A stretch of 64,000 bases of DNA, from assembly GCF_004135405.1 (NCBI RefSeq), contig NZ_CP035491.1, positions 2,356,001 to 2,420,000 on the forward strand, in the 5' to 3' direction. Made by a program: the position numbers and the translations under genes. The notes below the pieces were generated by a model. It saw only the letters and a list, made by a program, of their open reading frames with translations, searched no databases and was not told where the DNA came from. Positions 50,616-62,884 of the stretch are shown in pieces; positions within the stretch are counted from its first letter, which is position 1, and each line of letters opens with the position of its first letter. Origin of the DNA: Agromyces protaetiae (GTDB taxonomy: Bacteria > Actinomycetota > Actinomycetes > Actinomycetales > Microbacteriaceae).

Positions 50616-50622
50616 TACAGTA
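50616..50622. promoter_or_regulatory. Shared palindromic -10 for glgX and cysteine desulfurase
   Basis: On the plus strand TACAGT (50616-50621) is followed by six bases and the ATG at 50628. On the minus strand TACTGT (50622-50617) is followed by seven bases and the ATG at 50609. The hexamers overlap by five bases, so both genes would be leaderless and their promoters mutually exclusive. Confidence 0.55.
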
Positions 50623-50627
50623 GTTCC

Positions 50628-51848
50628 ATGGCGTACCTCGACCACGCCGCCACGACCCCGATGCGCCCCGAGGCGATCGATGCGTTCACCGCGGCCCTCG
50701 CGATCACGGGCAACCCCGCGTCGATCCACAGCGCCGGCCAGGCCGCGAAACGGCTGCTCGAGGAGTCGCGCGAACAGGTCGCCGCGACGCTCGGCGCCGA
50801 CGCCATCGAGGTCGTCTTCACGGGCAGCGGCACCGAGTCGGTGAACCTCGCGATCAAGGGGCTGTACTGGCAGCGGCAGGCGGATGTCCCGCGCCCGCGC
50901 ATCCTCTATCCGGGCGGCGAGCACCACGCGACGATCGACACCGTCGAGTGGCTCGCGCAGCGCGAGGGCGCCGAACTCGTCGAGCTTCCGGTCGACGCGG
51001 TCGGCAGGGTGCGCCTCGACGCCCTCGCGGCCGAATTGGCCGAGCACGCGGCATCCGTCGCCCTCGTCACGATGCTGTGGGCCTCGAACGAAGTGGGCAC
51101 GATCCAGCCCGTCCGCGAGGTCGCGGCGCTCGCGGCGCGCGCGGGCGTGCCGCTCCACGTCGACGCGATCGCCGCCTACGGGCAGGTGCCGATCGATGTA
51201 CGTGCGATCCGGCGCGAGACCGACGCCCCGGCCGGTGCCGGCCTCGTCGCGCTGAGCGTGTCGGCGCACAAGCTCGGCGGGCCCGCGGGCATCGGCGCGC
51301 TCGTCCTCGATCGCACGGCGAAGATCGAGCCGCTGCTGCACGGCGGCGGCCAGCAGCGACGCATCCGTTCGGGCACGCAAGACGTGGCGGCCGCGGCGGC
51401 ATTCGCGGCTGCCGCGACGTCGGTCTCGGCACGCCTCGACGACGATGCGCTTCGGATGTCTCGCTTGCGCGACCGCATCATCGCAGGCGTCGCCGAGCTC
51501 GTGCCCGACGCGCGGCTCTCGGGAGACCCGTCGCCCGATGGGCGTCTGCCCGCGAACGTGCACTTCTCGTTCCCCGGCTGCGAGGGCGACTCGCTGCTCT
51601 TCCTCTTGGATGCCTCGGGCGTCAACGTCTCCACGGGGTCGGCGTGCCAGGCGGGCGTTCCCGAGCCCTCGCACGTGCTCATGGCCATGGGCCGGAGCGA
51701 AGCCGACGCGCGCGGCGCCCTCCGCCTCACCCTGGGGCATGTCTCGACCGATGCCGACGTCGACGCGTTCCTCGCAGCGCTGCCCGAGGCGTACGCGCGC
51801 GCGTCGCGTGCCGGCCTCGCCGCCCGATCGACCTCCTTCGACCGCTGA
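50628..51848 (+). CDS. Cysteine desulfurase (IscS/NifS type)
   Basis: 406 residues. PLP enzyme that supplies sulfane sulfur. YLDHAATTPMRPEAI, GTESVNLAIKGL, GEHHATIDT, catalytic Lys in SVSAHKLGGPAGIGAL and active-site Cys in STGSACQAGVPEPS (class I long loop). mnmA follows 66 bases later, so the likely main acceptor is the tRNA 2-thiouridylase. Nothing in the gene indicates an Fe-S scaffold partner nearby. Confidence 0.93.
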   Translation: MAYLDHAATTPMRPEAIDAFTAALAITGNPASIHSAGQAAKRLLEESREQVAATLGADAIEVVFTGSGTESVNLAIKGLYWQRQADVPRPRILYPGGEHHATIDTVEWLAQREGAELVELPVDAVGRVRLDALAAELAEHAASVALVTMLWASNEVGTIQPVREVAALAARAGVPLHVDAIAAYGQVPIDVRAIRRETDAPAGAGLVALSVSAHKLGGPAGIGALVLDRTAKIEPLLHGGGQQRRIRSGTQDVAAAAAFAAAATSVSARLDDDALRMSRLRDRIIAGVAELVPDARLSGDPSPDGRLPANVHFSFPGCEGDSLLFLLDASGVNVSTGSACQAGVPEPSHVLMAMGRSEADARGALRLTLGHVSTDADVDAFLAALPEAYARASRAGLAARSTSFDR

Positions 51849-51884
51849 GGCATACTCGGGGCATCCTGGGGCTTCGGGGCATCC
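51847..51884 (+). repeat. Cluster of three CATCC-word copies
   Basis: GAGGCAT at 51847-51853, GGGGCATCC at 51858-51866 and GGGGCATCC at 51876-51884 fill most of the gap between the desulfurase and mnmA; the last two are 18 bases apart. Confidence 0.7.
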
Positions 51885-51901
51885 GCTCAGCGCGCGTTTC
51901 G

Positions 51902-51907
51902 TAGACT
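51902..51907 (+). promoter_or_regulatory. -10 element of leaderless mnmA
   Basis: TAGACT, seven bases, then the ATG at 51915. Confidence 0.5.
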
Positions 51908-51914
51908 GGAATCC

Positions 51915-53057
51915 ATGCGAGTGCTTGCGGCGATGTCAGGCGGCGTCGACAGCGCCGTCGCGGCGGCGCGCGCCGTCGAGGCGGGCCATGACGTCGTGGG
52001 GGTCCACCTGGCCCTCAGCCGGATGCCCGGCACCCTCCGGACCGGCAGCCGCGGCTGCTGCACGATCGAGGACTCGATGGACGCGCAGCGCGCCGCGAAC
52101 GTGCTCGGCATCCCGTACTACGTGTGGGACTTCTCCGAGCGCTTCAAGGCCGACGTCGTCGACGACTTCATCGCCGAGTACGCGGCCGGCCGCACGCCGA
52201 ACCCCTGCATGCGCTGCAACGAGCGCGTCAAGTTCGCCGCCCTCCTCGAGAAGGCGCTCGCGCTGGGCTTCGACGCCGTCGCCACCGGTCACTACGCGAA
52301 GGTGCTTCCGGATGCCTCGGGGCGGCTCGAACTCCATCGTGCATCGGCCGAGGCGAAGGACCAGAGCTACGTGCTCGGCGTCCTGACCGCAGAGCAGCTC
52401 GCGCACGCCTACTTCCCGCTCGGCGACACGCCCTCGAAAGAACTCGTGCGCCAGGAGGCCGAGCGTCGCGGGCTCTCGGTCGCGCGCAAGCCCGACTCGT
52501 ACGACATCTGCTTCATCCCCGACGGCGACACCAAGGGCTGGCTCGCCGACAAGGTCGGCGAGATGCCCGGCGACATCGTCGACCGGTCGGGCGCCGTCGT
52601 CGGCAGCCACCAGGGTGCGCACGCCTACACGGTCGGCCAGCGCCGCGGCCTGCACCTCGGCGTCCCCGCCGCCGACGGCAAGCCCAGGTTCGTGCTCGAG
52701 GTGCGGCCCAAGCAGAACACCGTCGTCGTCGGCCCCAAAGAGGCGCTCGCCGTCGGGCTCATCGCCGGCTCGCGGTTCTCGTGGGCCGGGGCCGACCCCG
52801 AGGCATCCGGTCTCATCGCCTCGCCCGGCGATGAGTTCGCGTGCGAGGTGCAGATTCGCGCTCACGCCGACCCCGTGCCCGCCGTCGCGCACATCGGTGC
52901 GCACGACGAGACGGGCGAGCCCGAGTTGGTCGTCGTGCCTGACGCGCCCCTTGACGGCGTCGCCCCCGGACAGACCGCCGTCGTCTACGTCGGCACGCGC
53001 GTGCTGGGCCAGTGCACGATCGACCGCACGGTGTCAGCGGTTCCCGTCGGGGTCTGA
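51915..53057 (+). CDS. mnmA: tRNA-specific 2-thiouridylase MnmA
   Basis: 380 residues. Thiolates U34 of Lys, Glu and Gln tRNAs. PP-loop [11 protein letters not shown]; catalytic cysteines in [12 protein letters not shown] and [15 protein letters not shown] and GQRRGLHLG. The sulfur donor is the product of the gene upstream. Confidence 0.97.
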   Translation: MRVLAAMSGGVDSAVAAARAVEAGHDVVGVHLALSRMPGTLRTGSRGCCTIEDSMDAQRAANVLGIPYYVWDFSERFKADVVDDFIAEYAAGRTPNPCMRCNERVKFAALLEKALALGFDAVATGHYAKVLPDASGRLELHRASAEAKDQSYVLGVLTAEQLAHAYFPLGDTPSKELVRQEAERRGLSVARKPDSYDICFIPDGDTKGWLADKVGEMPGDIVDRSGAVVGSHQGAHAYTVGQRRGLHLGVPAADGKPRFVLEVRPKQNTVVVGPKEALAVGLIAGSRFSWAGADPEASGLIASPGDEFACEVQIRAHADPVPAVAHIGAHDETGEPELVVVPDAPLDGVAPGQTAVVYVGTRVLGQCTIDRTVSAVPVGV

Positions 53058-53108
53058 TCTCAGGTCGGGCTCGAGGTCCGGCGCCGTGCCCGTGTCGGCG
53101 GCCTTCCC

Positions 53109-55481
<2,373 letters not shown>

Positions 55482-55521
55482 CGCGGGGCAGCGGATCGGG
55501 GCGGGGACCGAGAGGAGGCGC

Positions 55522-57312
55522 ATGGCGGAGGAGGAGTCGGGTGAAGAGGGCGTCGAACCGGTGGATGGCGTGCAGCGCGCGAAGGTTCCGCCGAGCCGCC
55601 GCGATTTCCTTCGGTATGGGGGCGTCGCCGCAGCGGGAGCAGTCGCCGGTGGAGCCGCGGGCGCGGCCATCGGCCTGAGCGTCGGCCCGCCCGCGGCCTC
55701 GCCGGGCGAGCCGACGGGGCTCCCGACGCTCGGGCCGACGCCGCCCGCCGACGGCTCGCCCGGCTTCGCGCACCTCGTCGTGCTCATGGGCGAGAACCGC
55801 TCGTTCGACAACCTGCTCGGCTGGCTCTACACGCCCGACGACCCGCCGCCGTCGGGCGGCGCCTTCGAAGGTCTCGCGTACGCGCCCCACCGCAACTCCC
55901 TGCCCGACGGCCGCTCCTTCGAGGCGCATGTCTACACGGGTGCGACCGACCGGGTCATGCAGAGCCCCGACCCCGACCCGGGCGAAGAGTTCCCGCACGT
56001 CAACACGCAACTGTTCGGCACGATCGAGCCGCCGGCCAACGAAGGCGTCGGAGTGGGCGAGATGGCGTCCCCCTACAACGCGCCGGGCCCAGGGGCATCC
56101 GCCTCGATGTCGGGGTTCGCGCGCGACTACGCCGCCCATCTCGCGCAGACGCACAAACGGGAGCCGACCGACGACGAGATCGCGGTCATCATGGGCGGGT
56201 TCTCGCCGCAGATGCTGCCCGTGCTGTCGTCGCTCGCGCGCGGCTTCGCCGTCTACGACCACTGGTTCTGCGCCGTGCCGTCGCAGACGTTCTGCAACCG
56301 CTCGTTCTTCCACGCGTCGATGTCGCACGGGTTCGTCACGAACCGCTACAACGGCGACTTCAAGAAGTGGCTCGACGTGAAGCCCGCATCCACGATCTTC
56401 GACCGGCTCGAGGCGGCAGGGCTCGACTGGCGCATCTACTTCGACGACCTGCAACTCATTTCGCTCACAGGGCTCATCCACGCGCCCGCACTCGAGAAGT
56501 ACTGGAAGACCCCGCATTTCGCGCCCATGTCGCAGTTCTTCCAGGATGTCGCGGCAGGCGCCCTGCCGGCGTACACGTTCATCGAGCCGCGCATGATCTA
56601 CGACCACAACGACTTCCACCCGCCCTTCGGGCGGCTCGAGGGGAGCGACATCGAGGGGCAGATGGTCTACGACGACGCCATCTCCGACGTGCGGGCGGGC
56701 GAGGCGCTCGTGTCGAGCGTGTACGAGGCGATTCGCGCGAGCGCGACCGAGGGCGGCTCGAATGCGTTCAACACGATGCTGCTCATCACGTTCGACGAGC
56801 ACGGCGGTACCTACGACCACGTGCCGCCGCCTGCGGCGACCCCGCCGCATCCCGACGCGAAGCCCGGGGAGATGGGCTTCTCGTTCGACCGGCTCGGCTG
56901 TCGGGTGCCCGCGATCGCGATCTCGGCATACACGGGGGCGGGCACGGTGATCCAAGACGAGATGCACCATGCCGCGGTCGTGTCGACGCTCACGAACCTG
57001 CACGCGCTCGAGCCGCTCACGGCGCGCGACGACGGCGCGCGAGACCTCGGCGGGGCGGTCAACCTGACCGCTCCGAGACATCCGTCGACCTGGCCGTCGC
57101 CGACGCCGCAGTACGTGCCGCCGAACCCCGAGGCCGGACGCCCTCACCCGGCCGACGCGCACGGCGACCGGCCGCTGAGCCCGCCCGCGAAGGGACTCCT
57201 CGGCATCCTGATCGCGAAGTACGGTGACGGCGGCGATCCTGAACCCGAGACGTACGCCGACGCGTACGAGGCGTTGCAGAAGTACGGGCAGGGCTTGTTC
57301 GGGGTCGGTTGA
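55522..57312 (+). CDS. Tat-exported phosphoesterase (phospholipase C/acid phosphatase family)
   Basis: 596 residues. Twin-arginine signal with RR at 26-27 (SRRDFLRYGG), followed by a Gly-Ala-rich hydrophobic region. Alkaline-phosphatase-superfamily domain: HLVVLMGENRSFDNLLGWLY, FCAVPSQTFCNRSFFHASMS, FIEPRMIYDHNDFHPPFG and LITFDEHGGTYDHVPPP. Close to non-haemolytic phospholipase C and AcpA. Probably scavenges phosphate outside the cell. SD AGAGGAGG; not obviously linked to its neighbours. Confidence 0.9.
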   Translation: MAEEESGEEGVEPVDGVQRAKVPPSRRDFLRYGGVAAAGAVAGGAAGAAIGLSVGPPAASPGEPTGLPTLGPTPPADGSPGFAHLVVLMGENRSFDNLLGWLYTPDDPPPSGGAFEGLAYAPHRNSLPDGRSFEAHVYTGATDRVMQSPDPDPGEEFPHVNTQLFGTIEPPANEGVGVGEMASPYNAPGPGASASMSGFARDYAAHLAQTHKREPTDDEIAVIMGGFSPQMLPVLSSLARGFAVYDHWFCAVPSQTFCNRSFFHASMSHGFVTNRYNGDFKKWLDVKPASTIFDRLEAAGLDWRIYFDDLQLISLTGLIHAPALEKYWKTPHFAPMSQFFQDVAAGALPAYTFIEPRMIYDHNDFHPPFGRLEGSDIEGQMVYDDAISDVRAGEALVSSVYEAIRASATEGGSNAFNTMLLITFDEHGGTYDHVPPPAATPPHPDAKPGEMGFSFDRLGCRVPAIAISAYTGAGTVIQDEMHHAAVVSTLTNLHALEPLTARDDGARDLGGAVNLTAPRHPSTWPSPTPQYVPPNPEAGRPHPADAHGDRPLSPPAKGLLGILIAKYGDGGDPEPETYADAYEALQKYGQGLFGVG

Positions 57313-57382
57313 CCCCGCCTGCTCGTCGCCCGCGCGCCCCGATAGAATCGACGGGATCCCCACTACGAGACGACGGAGCAGC

Positions 57383-57685
57383 ATGTCCGAAATCAATGCG
57401 GAGCAGGTCGCGCATCTCGCGAACCTCGCACGCATCGCGCTCACCGACGAAGAGATCGAGCACTTGACGGCCGAACTCGGCCAGATCATGCAGGCGGTCG
57501 AGCAGGTGAGCCGCGTCGCCACGCCCGATGTGTCGCCGACGAGCCACCCGATCCCGTTGCAGAACGTGTTCCGCGACGATGTCGTGGGTGACAACGTGCT
57601 GACGGCCGACGAGGCGCTTTCGGGCGCCCCCGAGCGCGACGGCGACCGCTTCGTCGTCTCGGCGATCCTGGGAGAAGAGCAGTGA
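57383..57685 (+). CDS. gatC: Asp/Glu-tRNA amidotransferase subunit C
   Basis: 100 residues. Stabilises GatA-Gat[26 protein letters not shown] and [11 protein letters not shown] are family-typical. Upstream TAGAAT in gaTAGAATcgacg (just after 57340) is a candidate -10 and ACGGAG the Shine-Dalgarno, so unlike many neighbours this operon has a leader. Confidence 0.95.
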   Translation: MSEINAEQVAHLANLARIALTDEEIEHLTAELGQIMQAVEQVSRVATPDVSPTSHPIPLQNVFRDDVVGDNVLTADEALSGAPERDGDRFVVSAILGEEQ

Positions 57686-59217
57686 GCGACGAGATCATCC
57701 GCCTGAGCGCGTCCGATCTGGCCGCGAAGCTGTCGGCGGGCGAGGTCACCTCCGTCGAGGCGACCCGCGCCCACCTCGACCGCATCGCGGCCGTCGACGG
57801 CGCCGTGCACGCGTTCCTCCACGTCGCGGGCGAGCGCGCTCTCGCCGACGCCGCCGAGATCGACCGCCGCCGTGCCGCGGGCGAGCCGCTCGGCGAGCTC
57901 GCGGGCGTCCCGATCGCGATCAAAGACGTGCTCGTGACCGAGGGCATGCCCTCGACGTCGGGTTCGCGCATCCTCGAGGGCTGGATCCCCCCCTACGACG
58001 CGACGCCCGTGCGCAAAGTGCGCGAGGCGGGACTCATCCCGCTCGGCAAGACCAACATGGACGAGTTCGCGATGGGCTCGTCGACCGAGCACTCGGCCTA
58101 CGGCCCGACCCACAACCCGTGGGACCTCGACCGCATCCCCGGCGGCTCGGGCGGCGGCTCGGCCGCTGCGGTCGCCGCGTTCGAGGCGCCTCTCGCGCTC
58201 GGCAGCGACACGGGCGGCTCGATCCGCCAGCCCGCGCACGTCACCGGCACGGTCGGTGTGAAGCCGACCTACGGCGCCGTGAGCCGCTACGGCTCGATCG
58301 CGCTCGCGTCGAGCCTCGACCAGATCGGTCCCGTCACGCGCACGGTGCTCGACTCGGCCCTGCTGCAAGACATCATCTCGGGCCACGACCCGCACGACTC
58401 GACGTCGATCGCCGACCCGTGGCCGTCGATGGCCGCCGCGGTGCGCAACGCCGACGTCAAGGGCCTGCGCATCGGCGTCGTGAAGGAGCTCGACGGCGAC
58501 GGCTTCCAGGCCGGTGTCCGCCAGCGCTTCCACGAGGCGCTCGACCTGCTCGAGAAGGCGGGCGCCGAGATCGTCGAGGTCTCGACTCCGAACTTCGAGC
58601 ACTCGATCGCCGCGTACTACCTGATCATGCCGTCCGAGGCGTCGTCGAACCTCGCGAAGTTCGACTCGGTGCGCTTCGGCCTGCGGGTGACGCCCGAGGG
58701 CGGCGGCACGGTCGAGCAGGTCATGGCCGCGACCCGCGAGGCGGGCTTCGGCCCCGAGGTCAAGCGCCGGATCATCCTCGGCACCTATGCCCTGTCAGCG
58801 GGCTACTACGACGCCTACTACGGCTCGGCGCAGAAGGTGCGCACGCTCGTGCAGCGCGACTTCGACGCCGCGTTCGCGAAGGTCGACGTGCTCGCGACGC
58901 CCACGGCGCCGACGACGGCGTTCAAGCTCGGCGAGAAGCTCGACGACCCGCTCGCGATGTACCTCAACGACGTCGCGACGATCCCCGCCAACCTCGCGGG
59001 CGTGCCCGGCATCTCGCTGCCCGCGGGCCTCGCGCCCGAAGACGGCCTGCCGGTCGGCATCCAGTTCCTCGCGCCCGCGCGCGAGGACGCCCGCCTCTAC
59101 AACGTCGGCGGCGCGCTCGAACAGCTGCTCCTCGCCGAGTGGGGCGGCCCCCTGCTGGGCCGCGCACCCGATCTCTCTTCCCATGAACTGCTCGCGACCG
59201 AGGAGGGCGCAGTCTGA
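57682..59217 (+). CDS. gatA: Asp/Glu-tRNA amidotransferase subunit A
   Basis: 511 residues. Amidase-signature enzyme that frees ammonia from glutamine. Ser-cisSer-Lys triad: Lys in [10 protein letters not shown], Ser in [14 protein letters not shown] and Ser in [15 protein letters not shown] start overlapping gatC (GTGA) and a TGATG overlap with gatB keep the three subunits coupled. Confidence 0.97.
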   Translation: MSDEIIRLSASDLAAKLSAGEVTSVEATRAHLDRIAAVDGAVHAFLHVAGERALADAAEIDRRRAAGEPLGELAGVPIAIKDVLVTEGMPSTSGSRILEGWIPPYDATPVRKVREAGLIPLGKTNMDEFAMGSSTEHSAYGPTHNPWDLDRIPGGSGGGSAAAVAAFEAPLALGSDTGGSIRQPAHVTGTVGVKPTYGAVSRYGSIALASSLDQIGPVTRTVLDSALLQDIISGHDPHDSTSIADPWPSMAAAVRNADVKGLRIGVVKELDGDGFQAGVRQRFHEALDLLEKAGAEIVEVSTPNFEHSIAAYYLIMPSEASSNLAKFDSVRFGLRVTPEGGGTVEQVMAATREAGFGPEVKRRIILGTYALSAGYYDAYYGSAQKVRTLVQRDFDAAFAKVDVLATPTAPTTAFKLGEKLDDPLAMYLNDVATIPANLAGVPGISLPAGLAPEDGLPVGIQFLAPAREDARLYNVGGALEQLLLAEWGGPLLGRAPDLSSHELLATEEGAV

Positions 59218-60746
59218 TGGCCAAGACCGACCTGATGGACTACGACAAGGCCCTCGAGCTCTTCGAGCCGGTCATCGGCCTCGAGGTGCACGTCGAGCTC
59301 AACACCGTGACGAAGATGTTCTCGGCGGCGCCGAACCCCGCGAACTCGGCGTACCACGACGCCGCGCCGAACACGCTCGTGACGCCCGTGTGCCTCGGCC
59401 TTCCGGGTTCGCTGCCCGTCGTGAACGGCGAGGCCGTGCGCAAGTCGATCTCGCTGGGTCTCGCGCTCGGCTGCTCGATCGCCGAGTCGAGCCGCTTCGC
59501 GCGCAAGAACTACTTCTACCCCGACCTCGCGAAGAACTACCAGATCTCGCAGTACGACGAGCCCATCGCGCACGACGGCGAAGTCGAGGTCGAACTCGAC
59601 AACGGCCGGGTGTTCCACGTGCCGATCGAGCGCGCCCACATGGAGGAAGACGCGGGCAAGCTCACTCACGTCGGCGGCGCCACGGGCCGCATCCAGGGTG
59701 CCGAGTACTCGCTCGTCGACTACAACCGCGCCGGCGTGCCGCTCGTCGAGATCGTCACGAAGCCGATCTTCGGCGCCGAGGCCGACGCGCCCGCCCTCGC
59801 GGCGGCCTACGTGTCGACGATCCGCGACATCGCGCTCTCGCTCGGCATCTCCGAGGCGCGCATGGAGCGAGGTAACCTGCGCTGCGACGCGAACGTTTCG
59901 CTGCGCCCCCGGGTCGCAGACGGCGAGCCGGCCCCGAAGCTCGGCATCCGCACCGAGACGAAGAACGTGAACTCGTTCCGTTCGATCGAACGTGCCGTGC
60001 GCTTCGAGATCCAGCGCCAGGCGGCGATCCTCGCCGCGGGCGGTTCGATCACGCAGGAGACGCGCCACTGGCACGAAGACACGGGCGAGACGAGCGCGGG
60101 GCGGCCGAAGTCGGATGCCGACGACTACCGGTACTTCCCCGAGCCCGACCTGCTTCCCGTCGTGCCGTCGGCCGAACTCGTCGAAGAGCTGCGTGCCGCG
60201 CTTCCCGAGTCGCCGGTCGTCCGTCGCCGCCGTCGGAAGGCCGAGTGGGGCTTCACCGACCTCGAGTTCCAAGGTGTCGTGAACGCGGGCCTCACGAACG
60301 AGGTCGCCGCGACCGTCGCCGCCGGCGCGTCGCCTGCTGCCGCGCGCAAGTGGTGGACGGGCGAGATCCTTCGCATCGCGAACGCCGAAGCCAAGGAGCC
60401 CTCGGCGCTCGTCGAGCCCGCCGCCGTCGCCGAACTGCAGCAGCTCGTCGACGCAGGCACGCTCACCGACAAGCTCGCGCGCCAGGTGCTCGAGGGCATG
60501 ATCGCGGGCGAGGGCTCGCCCCAGCAGATCGTCGACGCGCGCGGCCTTGCGGTCGTCTCCGACGACGGCGCGCTCATCGCGGCGATCGACGAGGCGCTCG
60601 CGGCCCAGCCCGACGTGCTCGAGAAGATCCGCGACGGCAAGGTGCAGGCGGCGGGCGCCGTCATCGGCGCGGTCATGAAGGCCATGCAGGGCAAGGCTGA
60701 CGCGGCGCGTGTGCGCGAGCTCGTGCTCGAGCGCGCGAGCGCGTAG
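59217..60746 (+). CDS. gatB: Asp/Glu-tRNA amidotransferase subunit B
   Basis: 509 residues. Kinase-like subunit that activates Glu/Asp-t[55 protein letters not shown] and [14 protein letters not shown], with a C-terminal YqeY-like tRNA-binding domain. A hairpin follows the stop. Confidence 0.97.
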   Translation: MAKTDLMDYDKALELFEPVIGLEVHVELNTVTKMFSAAPNPANSAYHDAAPNTLVTPVCLGLPGSLPVVNGEAVRKSISLGLALGCSIAESSRFARKNYFYPDLAKNYQISQYDEPIAHDGEVEVELDNGRVFHVPIERAHMEEDAGKLTHVGGATGRIQGAEYSLVDYNRAGVPLVEIVTKPIFGAEADAPALAAAYVSTIRDIALSLGISEARMERGNLRCDANVSLRPRVADGEPAPKLGIRTETKNVNSFRSIERAVRFEIQRQAAILAAGGSITQETRHWHEDTGETSAGRPKSDADDYRYFPEPDLLPVVPSAELVEELRAALPESPVVRRRRRKAEWGFTDLEFQGVVNAGLTNEVAATVAAGASPAAARKWWTGEILRIANAEAKEPSALVEPAAVAELQQLVDAGTLTDKLARQVLEGMIAGEGSPQQIVDARGLAVVSDDGALIAAIDEALAAQPDVLEKIRDGKVQAAGAVIGAVMKAMQGKADAARVRELVLERASA

Positions 60747-60759
60747 CGTTTCGCGTTTC

Positions 60760-60792
60760 AACGGCGGTCGGGTGAGTCATCCGGCCGCCGTT
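60760..60792 (+). terminator. Terminator-like hairpin after gatCAB
   Basis: AACGGCGG (60760-60767) pairs with CCGCCGTT (60785-60792); four more pairs, one a G-T, extend the stem to 12. No T-run follows. Confidence 0.6.
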
Positions 60793-60862
60793 CGCGTTCT
60801 CAGCCGGTTCGAGGCTGACGCCGGTACATTCACCTTCCCCTTCGAGGATTGACGAGGACACC

Positions 60863-61519
60863 ATGGGATTTCTCGACCGCATCTTCGGCGCGCCCGACCC
60901 CGAGCCCGCGCGACCGCCCACCCCTTCGCAGCGGCGCCTGACCGACGACGAGCTCGCCGTCGAACGCTACCGGTACCTGCTGCGCACGGCGCCGCCCGAG
61001 TCGATCGAGCAGGTGCACGCCGAGGCGTTCGCGCGCCTCACGCCTCCGCAGCGGGCGCTCGTGTTCCAGGCGCTCTCCGATCAGGCGCCTGCAGGGGAGC
61101 GGCTCGTGTCCGACGAGCCGAGCGCGCTCGCTCGCGCCGCGACCCGCCAGGAGATGCGGCAGCCGGGCAGCGTCGAGCGCGCGTTCGCGTCGGCGGATGT
61201 CTCGGCCGGGCGCCCGTCGGCGGGCGGCGTCGGGTACGGCGGGCCGTCGATCGGCGGCATGTTCGGCTCGTCGCTCCTCGGAACGATCGCGGGCGTCGTC
61301 GTGGGTACGGCGATCGCGCAGGCGTTCCTGCCCGATCATGCGTTCTTCGAGCAGGGCGCCGAGGATTCCGGGGAGGGCGTCGGGGACGGCGGGGCGGATG
61401 CCTCGGCGGCGCCCGAGTCGTACGGCTACGATGACTCCGACCACCGCTGGGGCGATGGCGGCAACCCTGACGACGGATTCTTCGGCGGGGGATTCGACGG
61501 CGGCGGGTTCGACATCTGA
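60863..61519 (+). CDS. Conserved hypothetical protein, Gly-rich C-terminus
   Basis: 218 residues. A charged helical N-terminal half (LTDDELAVERYRYLLRTAPPESIEQVHAEAFARLTP), one possible membrane or amphipathic segment (SSLLGTIAGVVVGTAIAQAFL), then an acidic and Gly-rich tail ending DDGFFGGGFDGGGFDI. I do not recognise the family; similar actinobacterial proteins have been called cation-transporting ATPase without a visible ATPase motif. GAGGA Shine-Dalgarno; TACATT is a candidate -10. Confidence 0.65.
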   Translation: MGFLDRIFGAPDPEPARPPTPSQRRLTDDELAVERYRYLLRTAPPESIEQVHAEAFARLTPPQRALVFQALSDQAPAGERLVSDEPSALARAATRQEMRQPGSVERAFASADVSAGRPSAGGVGYGGPSIGGMFGSSLLGTIAGVVVGTAIAQAFLPDHAFFEQGAEDSGEGVGDGGADASAAPESYGYDDSDHRWGDGGNPDDGFFGGGFDGGGFDI

Positions 61520-61563
61520 CGTCCGCCCCGATGCATCCGGTCGGTCGTGTCGGCGGTCGCGGG

Positions 61564-61569
61564 TAAGGT
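61564..61569 (+). promoter_or_regulatory. -10 element of leaderless dinB
   Basis: TAAGGT, six bases, then the ATG at 61576. No LexA-type palindrome is visible beside it. Confidence 0.45.
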
Positions 61570-61575
61570 CACAGC

Positions 61576-62835
61576 ATGAGCAAGCAGGACGGCTCGTCGC
61601 GCCAAGTGACGACGGGGCCGGTCGACGACTCTGCGACGCCGATCCTGCACGTCGACATGGATGCGTTCTTCGTCTCGGTCGAGCTGCTCTCCCGGCCAGA
61701 GCTCCGGGGCAAGCCCGTGCTCGTGGGCGGCGCCGCGGGCCGCGGCGTCGTGTCGGCGGCGAGCTACGAGGCGCGCAAGTACGGCGTGAACTCGGCGATG
61801 CCGATGTCGGTCGCCCTCCAGCGCTGCCCCAACGCGATCGTGCTGCCCGGCGACTACCGCAAGTACCGCGAGTACTCCGACCGCGTGATGGAGCTCTTCG
61901 GCGAGATGACGCCGCTCGTCGAGCCGTTGTCGATCGACGAAGCGTTCCTCGACGTCGGCGGTGCGCGGCGCCTGCACGGCAGCCCGGCGCAGATCGGCTG
62001 GACCATCCGCGAGCGGGTGCGCATCGAGACGGGCCTCACGTGCTCGATCGGCGTCGCCGCGACGAAGTACGTCGCGAAGGTCGCATCGAGCCGTGCGAAG
62101 CCCGACGGCCTGCTCGTCGTGCCCGCGGCCGACACGATCGCCTTCCTGCATCCGCTGCCCGTCTCGGCACTGTGGGGTGTCGGCAAGGTCACCGAAGAGC
62201 GGCTCGCCCGTCTCGGCCTCCGCACAGTGGCCGACGTCGCGGCGATGCCGCACGAGGCGCTCGTGCGCGCAGTGGGGCGCGCGCTCGCCGACCGACTGAC
62301 GCACCTCGCGAACGGCGACGACCCGCGTGAGGTGTCGGTGCACCGTGTCGAGAAGAGCATCGGCCACGAGACGACGTTCTCGCACGACCTCACCGACCCC
62401 GAGGCGATCAAGCGGGCGCTCCTCGACCTCTCGAACGACGTCGCCGTGCGGGTTCGGCGCGCCGGCGTCGTGGCCCGCACGGTCTCGCTCAAGCTCCGGT
62501 ACGGCGACTTCCGCACGGTCACGCGCTCGCGGACGCTCGCCGAACCGACCGACGTCGCCAAGCGCATCTACGAAGAGGCCGCGGCCGCACTCGAGGGGCT
62601 CGTCGGCGACGGCGCCCGCATCCGACTGATCGGCGTGCGCGCGGAGCAGCTCCGCGAGACGGGCGGCGCGGCGCCGCTGTGGGATCCCGACGAGGAGTGG
62701 CGCGAGGCCGAGCGCACGATCGACGAGGTCGCGGCGAAGTTCGGTCGGCACACGGTGCGGCCGGCGTCGCTCCTCGGGCGCGGACGACGCGCGGTCGACC
62801 TCAGCCGCCGCGACAGCGACCCCGACGAGGCGTAG
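61576..62835 (+). CDS. dinB: DNA polymerase IV (Y family)
   Basis: 419 residues. Translesion polymerase. Catalytic acids in HVDMDAFFVSVE and SIDEAFLDVGG; VLVGGAAGRGVVSAASYEAR; HhH region SALWGVGKVTEERL; little-finger domain thereafter. I do not see a canonical beta-clamp-binding peptide at the C-terminus. With no SOS box visible, constitutive expression is possible. Confidence 0.95.
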   Translation: MSKQDGSSRQVTTGPVDDSATPILHVDMDAFFVSVELLSRPELRGKPVLVGGAAGRGVVSAASYEARKYGVNSAMPMSVALQRCPNAIVLPGDYRKYREYSDRVMELFGEMTPLVEPLSIDEAFLDVGGARRLHGSPAQIGWTIRERVRIETGLTCSIGVAATKYVAKVASSRAKPDGLLVVPAADTIAFLHPLPVSALWGVGKVTEERLARLGLRTVADVAAMPHEALVRAVGRALADRLTHLANGDDPREVSVHRVEKSIGHETTFSHDLTDPEAIKRALLDLSNDVAVRVRRAGVVARTVSLKLRYGDFRTVTRSRTLAEPTDVAKRIYEEAAAALEGLVGDGARIRLIGVRAEQLRETGGAAPLWDPDEEWREAERTIDEVAAKFGRHTVRPASLLGRGRRAVDLSRRDSDPDEA

Positions 62836-62871
62836 CGTTTCGCGAGGGTGGCCGCGCGAGACATCCGTCGG

Positions 62872-62877
62872 TAGCCT
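62872..62877 (+). promoter_or_regulatory. -10 element of leaderless GerW-like gene
   Basis: TAGCCT, seven bases, then the ATG at 62885. Confidence 0.45.
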
Positions 62878-62884
62878 TGCCCGC

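Noticed and set aside
50610-51740. Extension of glgX on the minus strand to over 1000 residues
   Set aside because: The extra part is antisense to the cysteine desulfurase; debranching enzymes begin near the ATG at 50609, which also has a promoter element.
61535-61575. SOS box for dinB
   Set aside because: No GAAC-N4-GTTC palindrome could be found near the dinB promoter.
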